Shown here: positions 7,132 to 17,400 of the stretch, in pieces | Numbering within the stretch: the first letter of the stretch is position 1 | How the letters are laid out: each line of letters begins with the position of its first letter | Origin: Amoebophrya sp. AT5.2 | Lineage: Eukaryota; Sar; Dinophyceae; Syndiniales; Amoebophryaceae | Direction of reading: 5' to 3' | Length of the DNA stretch: 20,037 bases | NCBI GenBank assembly: GCA_005223375.1 | Contig: RXOD01004602.1 | Location: 1 to 20,037, forward strand | Made by a program: the position numbers and the translations under genes | The notes under the pieces: generated by a model | The model's input: only the letters and a program-made list of their open reading frames with translations | Told to the model about the DNA's origin: nothing | Databases searched by the model: none

Positions 7132-8948
7132 GTGGGAGACCTTCCGTCCAGATACAGGCTTCGTTTGGGTTTGGTACTACGTGAGGACCCGCGTGCGAGC
7201 CGATGCGTGAGAGTAGATGAAAGTAAACTTTGTTATAGGCGTTGTTGTGCTTAACCTTGATCGCAAAAAGTTCTGACTGTCAGCGGGAACCGTTATGCGA
7301 TGCCGATGTCTGCAAAAACAATGGGGAGCAAAGAGCGTTTACGCCATGGAGGAAGCAAAGAAATGGAGTCACTCCTAACTCGAGAAGAGCCAATGCGACG
7401 AGTAAAATGTCAGCCTCAGTAGCACTAGATACAACTTATCTAGTCACACCAGATGCGCTCGAAAATAAAATGCATTTGTTCTTTGACGGCGGCGCCAACG
7501 GGGGCCACGGCGCATACTTTACTTTCCGGCTGTAGTGCATTGCAGCGGCGCGCGCAACACCAATGCGTCTCGCCCCTATGAGTCATGGGCTTGGACTTGG
7601 GCCTGGGCGCACCCGCACACGCAATAGATCGACGGCAGAAATAAATACCTGTGGCCGCATTTCTCCAAGTTCGAAAGCAAAACGCGCGAGCGCAGAACAA
7701 CGGGCTTCAGGTCGTTCGGGCAGCGCGCGGCTTGGCGGATCAAAATCGGCGCGCGCACTTCGGATTTTCGCTTCGACGAGTCGGCGTACAGTGCTTTGGG
7801 CTCCGGTTCAGGCTCTGGCTCTCCGCGCGCGTTCATAAGTGGGCCACATTCATAGAGAACGCTCCTCCGCACCTACGTCCCGGTCTGCATTGAGTGAGCC
7901 ACACAGCGCGCAGGGCAGCATTAAGCGAAACAGTCAGCACACGCAGGGCGGCACACGACGTAAGACCTCGTCGTCCTTGCCGTAGTATAGCACTTGCTTC
8001 ATCATGCAGCGCACCGATCAAAAACAAAATCCGCAACGGATGAGTCTTCGGCCACGAAATCACACTTGTTCTTGCTTCATCAAGTTCAATGGTTCTGCAG
8101 TGACAGATCTCCACTGCTAGCCTGAACCGACTGCGTCCCATCAAGATTTACCGACTCCAAATTCTGTATGTTTTGAAGCACCGATACAACACGAAAGCGG
8201 TCGTTTGGGTAGCGCGGCGGCCGCAGGGACCAACACCAAGAACATTCCAGACGCTTTTACGGGTTACAGAGTTCTTTCATGAAGAATGCATATGATATCG
8301 GCGCGTCGTTCGTCGCAGCAACCAATGCTCGTCCCGGACTAGTTTTTCTCTGTTTCTCGTCGTGTGGAGTTTGCGCAGCTCTTCCTTGCGGCAATTGCAA
8401 AGCCCTCATTTTCACCCTGCACTGAATCTCGAAGCCCAGCAGATTCTGCCTAACAAGCTCCAGCGAAAGCAAAACAGGACGCAACGCAAGTGCAAAGGGT
8501 CGTGGTGCGACGCCCAAAATCTAGTGCAATGACGTGTAGTGGTGTTTAGGTGGATGGGCGTTGTTCTTGTGCGCCCCTGCAGTTCCAGATCCTTGGAAGT
8601 CCCCGTCGCCGCGAATTGCTTTGAATTCGCAAGACGTCAAATAATCATGCGTCAACATACTAACTTATGCGCGCGGGCGCGAAAAGCGCGACTTGGTGTG
8701 TGCCTGATCCCTTGCGTGCTGGAAGAATGGAAGAATCAGAATGAGAGATGCATGTAAGAAAGTATGATGGTATGTTTATGTCGCTGTGTAGTCTGCAATC
8801 CTTTGGTACACCCGAGCGAAACTGATTTGGCGAATCGTTGCGCCCGAACCGCTTGTCGCGCGAAGCCGTCTCTGCATCTTCCCTGCCTGCATCCCATCTC
8901 ACTCCGACGGACACGACGTTCTTTTATCTTTAGGTGTTCCGAGCATCT
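7132..8948. other. Intergenic region of 1.8 kb; no supported gene
   Basis: Open frames here are short, overlap one another on both strands and translate to Arg/Ser/Ala/Cys-rich sequence. A minus-strand frame at 8257-8517 and a plus-strand frame at 7242-7535 are the most protein-like, but neither has a recognisable domain. No tRNA-like T-arm, tandem array or long inverted repeat was seen. Confidence 0.45.
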
Positions 8949-11900
8949 TCAGTTCATCTCTGACTCGACTACCACCGCCGCTCCCCCGAGCGTAGTTGGC
9001 CACACGGCTGAGGTGTCCTCTTTGTGGTGCATGCTGACCTCGACCCAGACGATAACGAACGTGCAGACCGCCACGAGATGCAGCAGCTGCAGCGCCCACC
9101 CCGCCTTTATGAAGTCCAGGAACGAGTAATTTGCCGCCATCGTCGCGAACTGGTTGTGGGAGCAGCCGATTGGCGACATGAAGTTGGCGACCGCAGCGTT
9201 CACGAGCACCGTCATCAGGGGGACGACGGGCATGCGCATTTTTAGACAGACGTCCACGACCGGGAGCATGAGCATGGTCACTAACGTTCGGTTGTCGATG
9301 AACTGCGTCAGGATCGCCACAATCACGTAGATGAGGACGATGGCCAGGGGACGGGAACCGGCAGACCCGTTCTGGATGGCTTCGGCGATCAGCGCGGAAA
9401 CGCCAGTCTTCTCCATAGCCGCCGCGACGGGACCGGAAAACGCGAACAGAAGCAGGGTCGCGCCGTTCTGTGAAGCAAGAGCCTGCTTGAACGTGATCGC
9501 GCGGATGAAAATGGCGAACTGTCGTGGGTAGAGGTTTAGAACAGTACTGCTTCGATTATGATATGACGCTGCAATTTGGAAGACCAACACACTCAAAGAA
9601 GAATAAGGAAAAGATAAAAGGATGCCATCCGTTACAACTGAAGCAACATTCATTGAGCAAAGTAGAAGTTTGTAGTACCAGCGCCACCATCCAGAGGTAC
9701 ATGTTGAAGTCCTCCTTGAAGGTTTTCATAGGCTTCACCAGGCTCCCCACGATGTTCAGAAGCACCACGGAAAAGAAGAGTATCAGAATGATGTAGCCGC
9801 GCCACTTGTCGGTTTTGCTGGTGCTTCGGGGCGGCGTCGAATTCGCGACGGCGGTGACGAGTTGAAAATCCGTGCTTTTGGAAAATTCCGCGAACGCCTC
9901 GACCAGAATCATGTGCGTGAGCTCGTCTTTCCCAATGACGCAGGCATCGTAATCTGCAAAAAAGGCCCGATCGCTGAGCCCCTCGAAGGCGGTGCGGGAA
10001 AGCGAGACTTGGTAAAGCAATCTGGAGAATCAATTGAGAGTTAGTTTTGCTTTTGCGGCAGTGGCTTTACTTTTTTTGTGAAAGAGCTAGTACAACATCG
10101 CATCTGTAATTAAGGATTCCAATTTCTTTCTTGCTGGTTTTGTCGACAACCTACACGTTGTGCAGGCGCTCGCTCGCACCTGTTTTTCCTGCTCCTGCCC
10201 AGAAACTCGTAGAGTTCCGCGTTTGGCACCAGTCCGGGCATTTGCCTGCGCAGCTTCGCGAGCATTTCTGCGCGGCCCCGCACTCGCACCACGTCCCCAA
10301 CCTCCATCATGCGCCGCTTGCTGAAAACGGTAGCGCCGTTGTAGCTCAAAATCGTGACCCCCTTGAAGAAGCGGAGCGCCGACTGTTGGAACGGCTCCAG
10401 CACCATATCTCCTGTGAGCAGCAACTCCACCTCGTATTCCGCCGCGGCCGTCTGCCGCACCGGGTCCCCCTCGTCGGAGGATGACTCGGACTCGATCGAC
10501 AACTGCGTCTCCATCCGTGTGGTTGTGCCATCGGGTGCGCCATCGGCTTCTCCTTGTTCCCGGAAGATCGCGTCATCATCACCTCCGGTTTTTGACACCT
10601 CCCCTTGATTCGATCCCCGCGACCTCCTCGCGACCGGCTCCACGCCCGTGAGCTCGATCTCGCTCGCAGAGTCCGAGGCCACCGACCCGTGGTCTTCGCT
10701 GCTGTCGTCGGTGTTTCGCTGCTCGCGGGGGTACATTCTGCTCAACGCCCACATCGCGTACAGCAGGCCCCCGACGCCGAAGATCGCGGCCGTGAGACCC
10801 GCGAGGACGAACACCGGCTCCACCACCTTAAAGTCGCACCTGGTCTTGATCCGCGCCAGCAGTTCTGCGGCCCGTTCCCTGTTTCCCGCGGCGGGGGGGT
10901 TTTGCAACGCGGCCTCGAGCTGCTCCCACGCGAGCTTCGTGTCGACCCGGTTCCAGTGCTTCCGCTTCATCACCGGGTTCCCGTCCGCGTTGTACTCGAA
11001 GCTCTTCAGGAACGCGGTCGAGCCAGCGTTAGCCACCAGTTGCGCCGCCGGGAGCTGGTTTGTCAAATCCACGTAGTTCAGGTTCCGGATTTCCTCCAGC
11101 GTCTCGACCTTGCAGAGCACGGCCTGCTGGTCGGTGGCGGCCTCGAAGTAGAACCCGATGCACTGCTCCAGCTGGTAGCACAACTTCGACGCCTTTTCCT
11201 CCCGCGGCGGCAGATCCGCGTCGAGTGGCAGCTTTTGCTTTTTCTCGCCGTTCGGGGAGAGTTCCTTCCCCCGCATCACGCTGCAGTTGTTGAACCGCTG
11301 GTTTTCTTTCCGTGCGTACGCGTCCGAGAGCTTCTGCACGTTCTTGGCCAGTCGGTACGACGGGTACGCGGACAAAGATAGGGCTTTGAACGCCGCATCG
11401 AGCTCCTGCGGCACGTTGAAACTCGACTTCGGCTTCGGCTTGTCCGCGTCCTCCTCCTCGTTCCCAGAAGCATCTCCTTTACTAGAGTCTAGCACTTCTT
11501 CCCGGTCGCTAAACGCGATCAGCGCCTCCGTGGCGAGACAGCGCCACTTGCCCCCATGTGCGACGTTCTCGTCGTTGATGAACTCCTGGGCGGCGTAGTT
11601 GGGGGACGAGCCGATCGTGGTGATGCTGCCGCCAAGCGTCGCGGCGAAAGGCATGGCCATGATGAACACCGCGGGAGTGTAGATCCCGACACGGTCGGCC
11701 ACGGAGACCGCGATCGGGATCCCGATCGCCGTTATTGGCCCGTTATTCAAAACGGACGACAGAACGATGATGGGCACGAGCAGCCGGAGCATGCCGAAAA
11801 TCGACAAAGGACGCCCGACGAGACGACCGATCACCTGGAGCGGAGCGATGTGGCCATGGCATTTTCTTCAATCATGTTGGATGATGTTAGTTTGTGTGGG

Positions 11901-12870
11901 TTTCTAATGCGCTGATTTTTTGATCTATTACGCATCGGCTCGGTATGCTGCATGTTGCTCCTTACTTTTTGAAAAAGGTGGGATTCGTTTTTACCTTCTC
12001 CAGCACTTGCGTTTCTGCGAATGCGCAGGCGATCACGAAGAGTGCGGCGTACAGGATCACGGCTCCGCTGATGAGTCCTTTCCAGAGTTCGCTTCCCCCG
12101 CCCACGCAGCCGAAGAGCCAAAGCTTGAAGGCGATGATGAACATGCAGAGACCGACATTCATGTCCTCCAGCATCAGCAGGATCATAAGGATGACGGAGG
12201 ATATTACCAACCATTTGTACAACGGGTTGCGCTCCAGATTCGGCTTCCATATTATTTGTCCGTCGGCGCTGTAGTAGGAGTGGGTCGCTCTTGCAATTTT
12301 CGGAGCAAGTAGTTCCAGACCATGACGAGCAGGAGAAACACAGTATCCTACCGCCTTTGACCTTCACCAGCGACAGAGGTGTGAACGTCTGAGCGACGGG
12401 CGCAAATTGCAAAAAAAAAGTTTTAGTTATGGGATCAAACTTCCAGCGTCAGATGAAAACAGCTTGCAAGAAAACGCAGAGTACTCCTTTTTCCCGGAGT
12501 CGACGTGCGTGTCGAGTGGTCGTATGCCGTCGTCTCCCTTCGTGTTGTCCGTGATGCTGTAGAAGACGACGTAGCCTATCGCCGTGAGCAAGAGCCATAT
12601 TATCCTCGGGATCGTAAAATTGCGCAACACGATCTGCCAAAACGTGAACCGTTGGCGACGCACTGCGAGCGGCCCCTCACCTGGAGTGCCATTGTTTAGT
12701 ATGGAACTCCGACTCCGTTCTGGAGGCGTCGAGTGCGTCGAGGATCTTTGGCTTTGCGAAGGCCTGCGAGATGATGAATCTCCGAACAGGGGGCTGCGCT
12801 CCGTGGCGCTATTCTCTTCTTCGTCTTCAGGGTCCCGGAACTGAGAAGAACCGGGGCCTCCAGCCGACAT
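8949..12870 (-). CDS. SLC13/DASS-family (SAC1-like) transporter with RCK_C-like domains, multi-exon
   Basis: A membrane permease of roughly 1,100 residues. Proposed exons: 12870 to about 12440, about 12288-11995, 11834-10180, 10021-9679 and 9518-8949. The two halves carry the family's paired signatures: SSVLNNGPITAIGIP and GGSITTIGSSPN in exon 3, IDNRTLVTMLMLP and MSPIGCSHNQF in exon 5. Hydrophobic helices lie in exons 1, 2, 3 (about 10820-10740), 4 and 5. After the first signature comes a hydrophilic insert of about 250 residues, then an acidic/Ser-rich linker, then RCK_C/TrkA_C-like sequence (about 10440-10200: ELLLTGDMVLEPFQQS to GDVVRVRGRAEML) and a shorter second copy starting exon 4. 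SAC1-like members move sulfate or other anions, or sense sulfur status; the substrate here is unknown. The start is the first ATG after an in-frame stop. Exons 2-5 join in frame at GT-AG sites; the exon 1/2 join is unresolved. Confidence 0.83.
9519..9678 (-). other. Intron between transporter exons 4 and 5 (160 nt)
   Basis: Donor GCGCTG/GTACTA and acceptor CACGACAG/TTCGCC, phase 0, joining MYLWMVAL to FAIFIRAITF so that one hydrophobic helix region continues. TTCTAAAC about 20 nt before the acceptor is a good branch point. Translating through the intron gives a polar, Phe/Cys-rich tail and a stop. Confidence 0.75.
10022..10179 (-). other. Intron between transporter exons 3 and 4 (158 nt)
   Basis: Donor AAACAG/GTGCGA and acceptor TTCTCCAG/ATTGCT, phase 2, recreating an Arg codon (GRSRKN-R-LLYQVSLSR) and linking two RCK_C-like segments. 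AAACTAAC lies about 20 nt before the acceptor as a consensus branch point. All three frames contain stops inside. Confidence 0.8.
11835..11994 (-). other. Intron between transporter exons 2 and 3 (160 nt)
   Basis: Donor GAGAAG/GTAAAA and acceptor CGCTCCAG/GTGATC, phase 0, joining AETQVLEK to VIGRLVGRPLS, which matches the continuous helix and loop expected in DASS proteins. An ACTAAC branch point lies about 55 nt before the acceptor. Confidence 0.82.
12288..12440 (-). other. Unresolved exon 1/exon 2 junction of the transporter
   Basis: Exon 1 reads in frame to about 12441, where GGAA/GTTTGA is a possible donor (GTACTC at 12484 is another). Exon 2 is certain only from about 12265 (IIWKPNLERNPLYKW). 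An acceptor at GCAAGAG/CG (12288) would restore frame with a 153-nt intron, but it lacks a good pyrimidine tract. A better branch point and tract (CTAAAAC followed by nine T) precede CTCAG at 12389. A third frame here encodes a membrane-helix-like peptide (VFLLLVMVWNYLLRK). Confidence 0.4.
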
Positions 12871-13473
12871 AGCAGACGACGCAGCAAAATCGACAGCCGA
12901 ATCCACTTCGAAGAACAAAGAGTGCGAGTGGTCCTACGGGATCGGGAAGAAGACTACCGACACTTGATTAGAAGAGAACTTAAGGGTTGCAGAATGTGAA
13001 GTAAATTCTTTAAGTACACGCTGCCTACGGATGAGATCGATCATAGGTGGATGAACATAAAATGCAAATTTGTCACGCGAATCAACAACTGCTTTAATCG
13101 TCGGTAAAAAATGTAGTCACTGGGCTATCTGCCGAGATTGGATTTCGCTTGGCATCGAAAAGATGATGAAGTACTTTCTATCCAATGGATTGAGCAGGTG
13201 GCATTCGTTGCATTTTCGCTTGTTGAAGGAATTCTTCACGGCGCACGGTCAACAGAAGAGTGGCATCGAAAGAAATATCCGAAGACAGAGGCATGAGAAG
13301 GCAAACCGAAGACGGAAGAAGCGTGCTTTTCTTTGCGTTCTGACCGACTGAAGAGATGAAGGAGGGAGCTCACGGTCGGTCTGGGTTGTAATTGCTCCCC
13401 GCGAGTGATACCACATTGACTTCAGATACTGCATGCTGTTGCTGATGGTGAAGGTGCTGGCGGTGCTGAAGCA

Positions 13474-13491
13474 CGTGATAGATCTATCACG
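13474..13491. repeat. 18-bp perfect palindrome
   Basis: CGTGATAGATCTATCACG reads the same on both strands with no spacer; the flanking bases do not extend the symmetry. It lies in noncoding DNA about 600 bp upstream of the transporter ATG. It could be a binding site for a dimeric factor or chance. Confidence 0.45.
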
Positions 13492-13526
13492 ATTCAATGT
13501 CAAATTCAAGTACCACAAACAACTAG

Positions 13527-13724
13527 CTATGCTACGGTGAAGCAAGTACCTCCGCAGCCGAGGCGGGCGTGGTGATCTTTCAGCGAGAAGGACGAGCCCG
13601 AGGCCGAGCCTTTTTCCGTTCTTACTGCGTCTGCTTCTCCAGCAGCGGGAAGAGATTTACATGCATCTCCAAGAGGGTCTTCAAGATCGCGTGCCCGTTT
13701 CAGTGGCTTCTTCAAGTCGAACAT
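13527..13724 (-). CDS. Possible small reading frame, unrecognised
   Basis: A 65-codon frame from ATG 13724 to a stop at 13527. The start is protein-like and charged (MFDLKKPLKRARDLEDP), and the frame stays open upstream through a basic-acidic stretch (GRRRRKNDEDLALDN), so it may be part of an exon beginning further upstream rather than a free-standing gene. It becomes Ser/Gly-rich towards the end. No domain is recognised, and the opposite strand is also open across this part. It has the same orientation as the confident genes. Confidence 0.25.
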   Translation of the reverse strand: MFDLKKPLKRARDLEDPLGDACKSLPAAGEADAVRTEKGSASGSSFSLKDHHARLGCGGTCFTVA

Positions 13725-14455
13725 GTTATCCAGGGCGAGGTCTTCGTCGTTTTTCCTTCGGCGCCGTCCTGCTGCGGCTCCGTGGGTGCTTTTCGTTCCG
13801 CTTGCTCCAGCAAAGCAAAAAGAGGGCGTAAGGAAGATGATCGATGGCTAGGCGCCTGGAAGGTTCAGCAAAGCACAACCAGGACCGGACGCTCGGAAGC
13901 GGATGCAGCGAGCCCGCCGCGCACGTAGAAATCAAGGCGCGGCAAAACAAGCTCGAGACTAAGGCTGTGCGGATTTGAGGCCCGCGGTCAAGCAATGGCC
14001 CTCACCAGCGCACGACGACAAACACCACAAAATTTGTTGCGCCAAAATTTGAATTGCTTCTTCACACTACAAATGAAGATACGGGCTAAGACAACACACC
14101 GGCTGATCTGTCAGAAAAGTTCAAGACGATACTGGGCGGCCGAATCGAAGCCGACACCCGCAGTGCTTCAGCATCGTACGAACCTGCACCGCACAGGAAG
14201 ACGAGCTGCGCCGCATGGAAGTTTACCAAAGCACAGAGCAAGGAGCAAAACACGCACGCCCGCCGGCAGTATACAACTTAGTATGATTTTCTTCCTGTCA
14301 ACGCAACAAGACAGGGTATGGAACTGGAACGGGTGCGGAGCATAGCGAATTTCGCGTAATTAAGCAAAAAAGCTAGGTATATCTCAATGCATTTGCACAT
14401 CTTGCACTGCTTCTGCTAGCTCTGCGCAAGGAGAGCTACTGGCATCTTAAATTTT

Positions 14456-17400
14456 CTATCTTGCCGGTGATCCGCTGACTCGGAGCCAGAAATGTAGTCT
14501 GCGTCGATCCAGAGCCGACAGCGCTTGGCTGCCCGCGCGGAACAATATCGCTGCCTGCGCGCCAACCGAGGCTGCGCGAAATGCGGCGGAATTTGTGCTG
14601 TTATCGTGATCATCTGCATCAGATGTCAGTGCTGGCAGTAGTTGCCCTTTCGCTGCGCGCTGCACTTCATGATCGGCGTCGCGCGTCAGGGGTACTAGGT
14701 AACTCTCCGCTGTATTCGGGACTGGGAGAAGCTTCTTCAACCGATGGAAGAGTTCACAAGCGAGCAACTTCACCATTTTCTCCTGTCGCGCGTTTTCCAC
14801 CTGAGAGCAATAAATATTTTTTCACGTCATTTTGGGTGATGAAGACGGTACTTGTACATCTTCATCTACATCAGTGTAGAAGTACGTACCAAGTTCTTTC
14901 CGATCTTTCCGAAGTCCAGCTGCGCGCATCCGGCGCATGCGTCCCCCGCGCAGTTGACGCAGGAGCGAATTAGCGCTAGCCCTGCTGCAACCGCGGCCTC
15001 AGGCTTGCCCTTTGCGGTTTGCCAAAACGCGTGGCCCCCCAGCAAAAACCCCTGCAGCAGGTCCACGCCCCTTCGCGTCTGCGCGAACATGGCCCGGCCC
15101 ACCGCCTGCCACCCCCACTGCCGCACCCACGGGTCCGGGTGCCCGAACGCGAAGGTCACGACCGTTTCGAGATGCAGCGACGCCGGTGAAGCTGAAGGCG
15201 AGGCAGGGCTGCTCGAAATTCCCTTCGCATTCTCGAAAGCGCGGACGCTGCACTGCAGTGTCTGTATCCGCATAGCAGTTGCTCGCGGGGAAGCTTCGAG
15301 ATTCGCGACAAGGCTGCCTGCCGTCTCCACCGAGAGGTGCTGGAGGGCCAGCGTGCAGGGGTAGTAGACCTCCTCGTCGTTCTCCGCTCTGATGATCTCG
15401 AGGATCGCTCCGTCGCCCCGGCTCCACCGGCCGAGTACGCGACACGCGAGAACCCGCGTAGCGGATGGAATCGATGCGCCAGACGCTCCAACACCGCCGT
15501 GATGTGGTCCCAGCGCAATTTTTTCGAGCACGGCTGCTAGTTCACTTTGCAGCTCCGGGGACACGTTGTCGCGACGTGCGCTTGCAAGCTCGTGCAGAAT
15601 GCGCAGGCCCCGAAGTTGCTTCTGGCCTTCGTTCTGCAAATTTGTGCCCGTCTCTTGCCGCCGCTGCTTCGTTTTGAGAGACAGCGATCCGAACATCCGG
15701 TACAGAACGAGCTTGCGCAGCACGTGCTGCTCCAGCGTCCAGCTGTCAATGTCGTTCACCGCGTCGAGAACCACGGCAAACTCGAGGTCTGCAGCGACTC
15801 TGCTGCTAGTGTTCGCACCCGAGCCACCTGCTCTCGCGTTTTTGGGTACAACAGCGACGGCGCTGTAGCTCTCGTCGCGCTCGAGTGGAGAGATTGCGAA
15901 GAGGTACACGATTTCTTTCACGTGTGAGCTCACCCTGAGGAGGACCCGGGCGACAAACCGGCGCAGAGTCTGGAAGTCCTCGTTAACAAAGTCTTGCGTT
16001 TGGGCAGGGTCGACGAAGGTGTCGAACAGAAACTGTCCCACGCCAATCTTGCCGTCCTCTTGGCCGGCAGTGGGCTTCGCAGTTGTTGAACCAGCACCAG
16101 TGAACACTCCTGACAGCGCGTCGACATCCTTCTGCCCAACGAAGCCCGCCACGACGAGCTCAGCGAAAAGCGCGAGCAGCATGCGGAACTCCTGCAGAAG
16201 CATCTGGAAAAGGCTATCTTGGCCTTTGTTCCAAGCGTTCTCGTCCTTTCGCCGATGTCCGTGTACCCTCAACAGGTGCTCGCTGCGCTGTTTGAGTAGC
16301 CCGGCTACCGTGTCCCGCGTGAAGTACTCGCGGAGCACGGGCGTCGTTTCCTTGTCCGGCTGTACAACTTCTGTGCCAGACAAAGCTTGCACCGCCACAG
16401 CAAGCTGCCGGAGGCTCTCCGCACGCAGGCTCGCTACCACGGCGTCTTGTTCCCCGAAATGAAGTTGCTTGTTCGCCGTAATCGTCGCGGTTTTCTCGTT
16501 GAGTCTTCGAAAAAGCGGAACCAGCAGCGCCGGTCGGAAAATCCCGATGCAGCGTACGATTTCCTTGGCCAAAAAACTACTTTCGAGCACTTCCAGGCGC
16601 CACAGAAACGGCTCAAGCTTGTCCGCGAGCGCGCGTCCTTCGTCTTCGCTGACCTGCTTGCGCAGCACGGAGAAAATCCACGCGACTGCCTCTTGCTGCC
16701 TTATTTTCTCCGGAATCTCGTCTGCGACTTTTGCAACCGTATTCGCGACAATCGCGACCGCGGATGATGGCTTTGACTGCCTGTCTGGCTCTGCTCCTGC
16801 TGCTGGCGCACTAGCATTTCCAGCTCCCAGCACCGCGAGCAGCCGATCCGCTTCGCTACGCAGCAATGCCGCCACCTCCGGCTGCGCAACGTACAAAAAG
16901 AGATCCGCATTCTGCACCCAAAACTTTTTTTCGTGCGAAGAACTCCGAAGCTTCTGGCGGAAAAATTCAACGCCCCCGAACTTTGCGTACGCGGTTTTCG
17001 CCGCCCGGCGGCGCACTGAGGCGGCCGTTACCGGAACAGAATCCAGCAGCTGCACGAGCAACTGCCCATCAGCAATGCGCAGCAGCGCATCGGCCGCCTT
17101 CTTACTCTCGATCCCCGTTCCATAGACCGCTTTGCTCAATCGTCCAGGGTGCAGCAGGGGATCGCTTTCTGCGGCGCTCTGGTCTTGGTCGTTCTCGCCG
17201 CTGGCGACTCCCTCTACTGTAGACGACCGCCAAAACGTCGCCAGCAAGCGCTGCTCCCACGTTTGCGTTGATTTTCTGTACTCCCCCGCGACCGCCTCGC
17301 TGCTGCTTTCGTCGGTCTCGACTGAATGCTCGTCCTCATCGGAAAGCGCGGCATTGTGGTAGTAGGAAAAGAGCGGGGCCGTGGCGTCGTCCGGCGAGTG

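Larger units (their letters stand above)
12871..14455. other. Intergenic region between transporter and HEAT-like gene
   Basis: About 1.6 kb with lower GC content than the genes beside it. It holds the presumed promoter of the transporter and the 3' flank of the HEAT-like gene. Weak coding-like fragments occur on both strands (13527-13724 minus, 14090-14281 plus), plus a perfect palindrome at 13474-13491. No RNA gene was seen. Confidence 0.4.

Noticed and set aside
7440..7535. Plus-strand peptide MHLFFDGGANGGHGAYF, resembling the start of an RNase H domain (FDGG...G)
   Set aside because: Only the first strand-like motif fits; the frame stops five residues later (TFRL, then a stop) and the later catalytic Glu and Asp residues of RNase H are not seen in any frame downstream.
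8257..8517. Minus-strand 86-codon frame with a mildly helical pattern
   Set aside because: It starts at a GTG only 5 bases from other stops, has no domain, and lies in an otherwise gene-poor spacer.
14090..14281. Plus-strand open frame of 63 residues with protein-like sequence (ADLSEKFKTILGGRIEADT)
   Set aside because: It has no ATG and no clear splice acceptor, and an overlapping frame (13995-14345) is also open. Kept only as a possible exon fragment.
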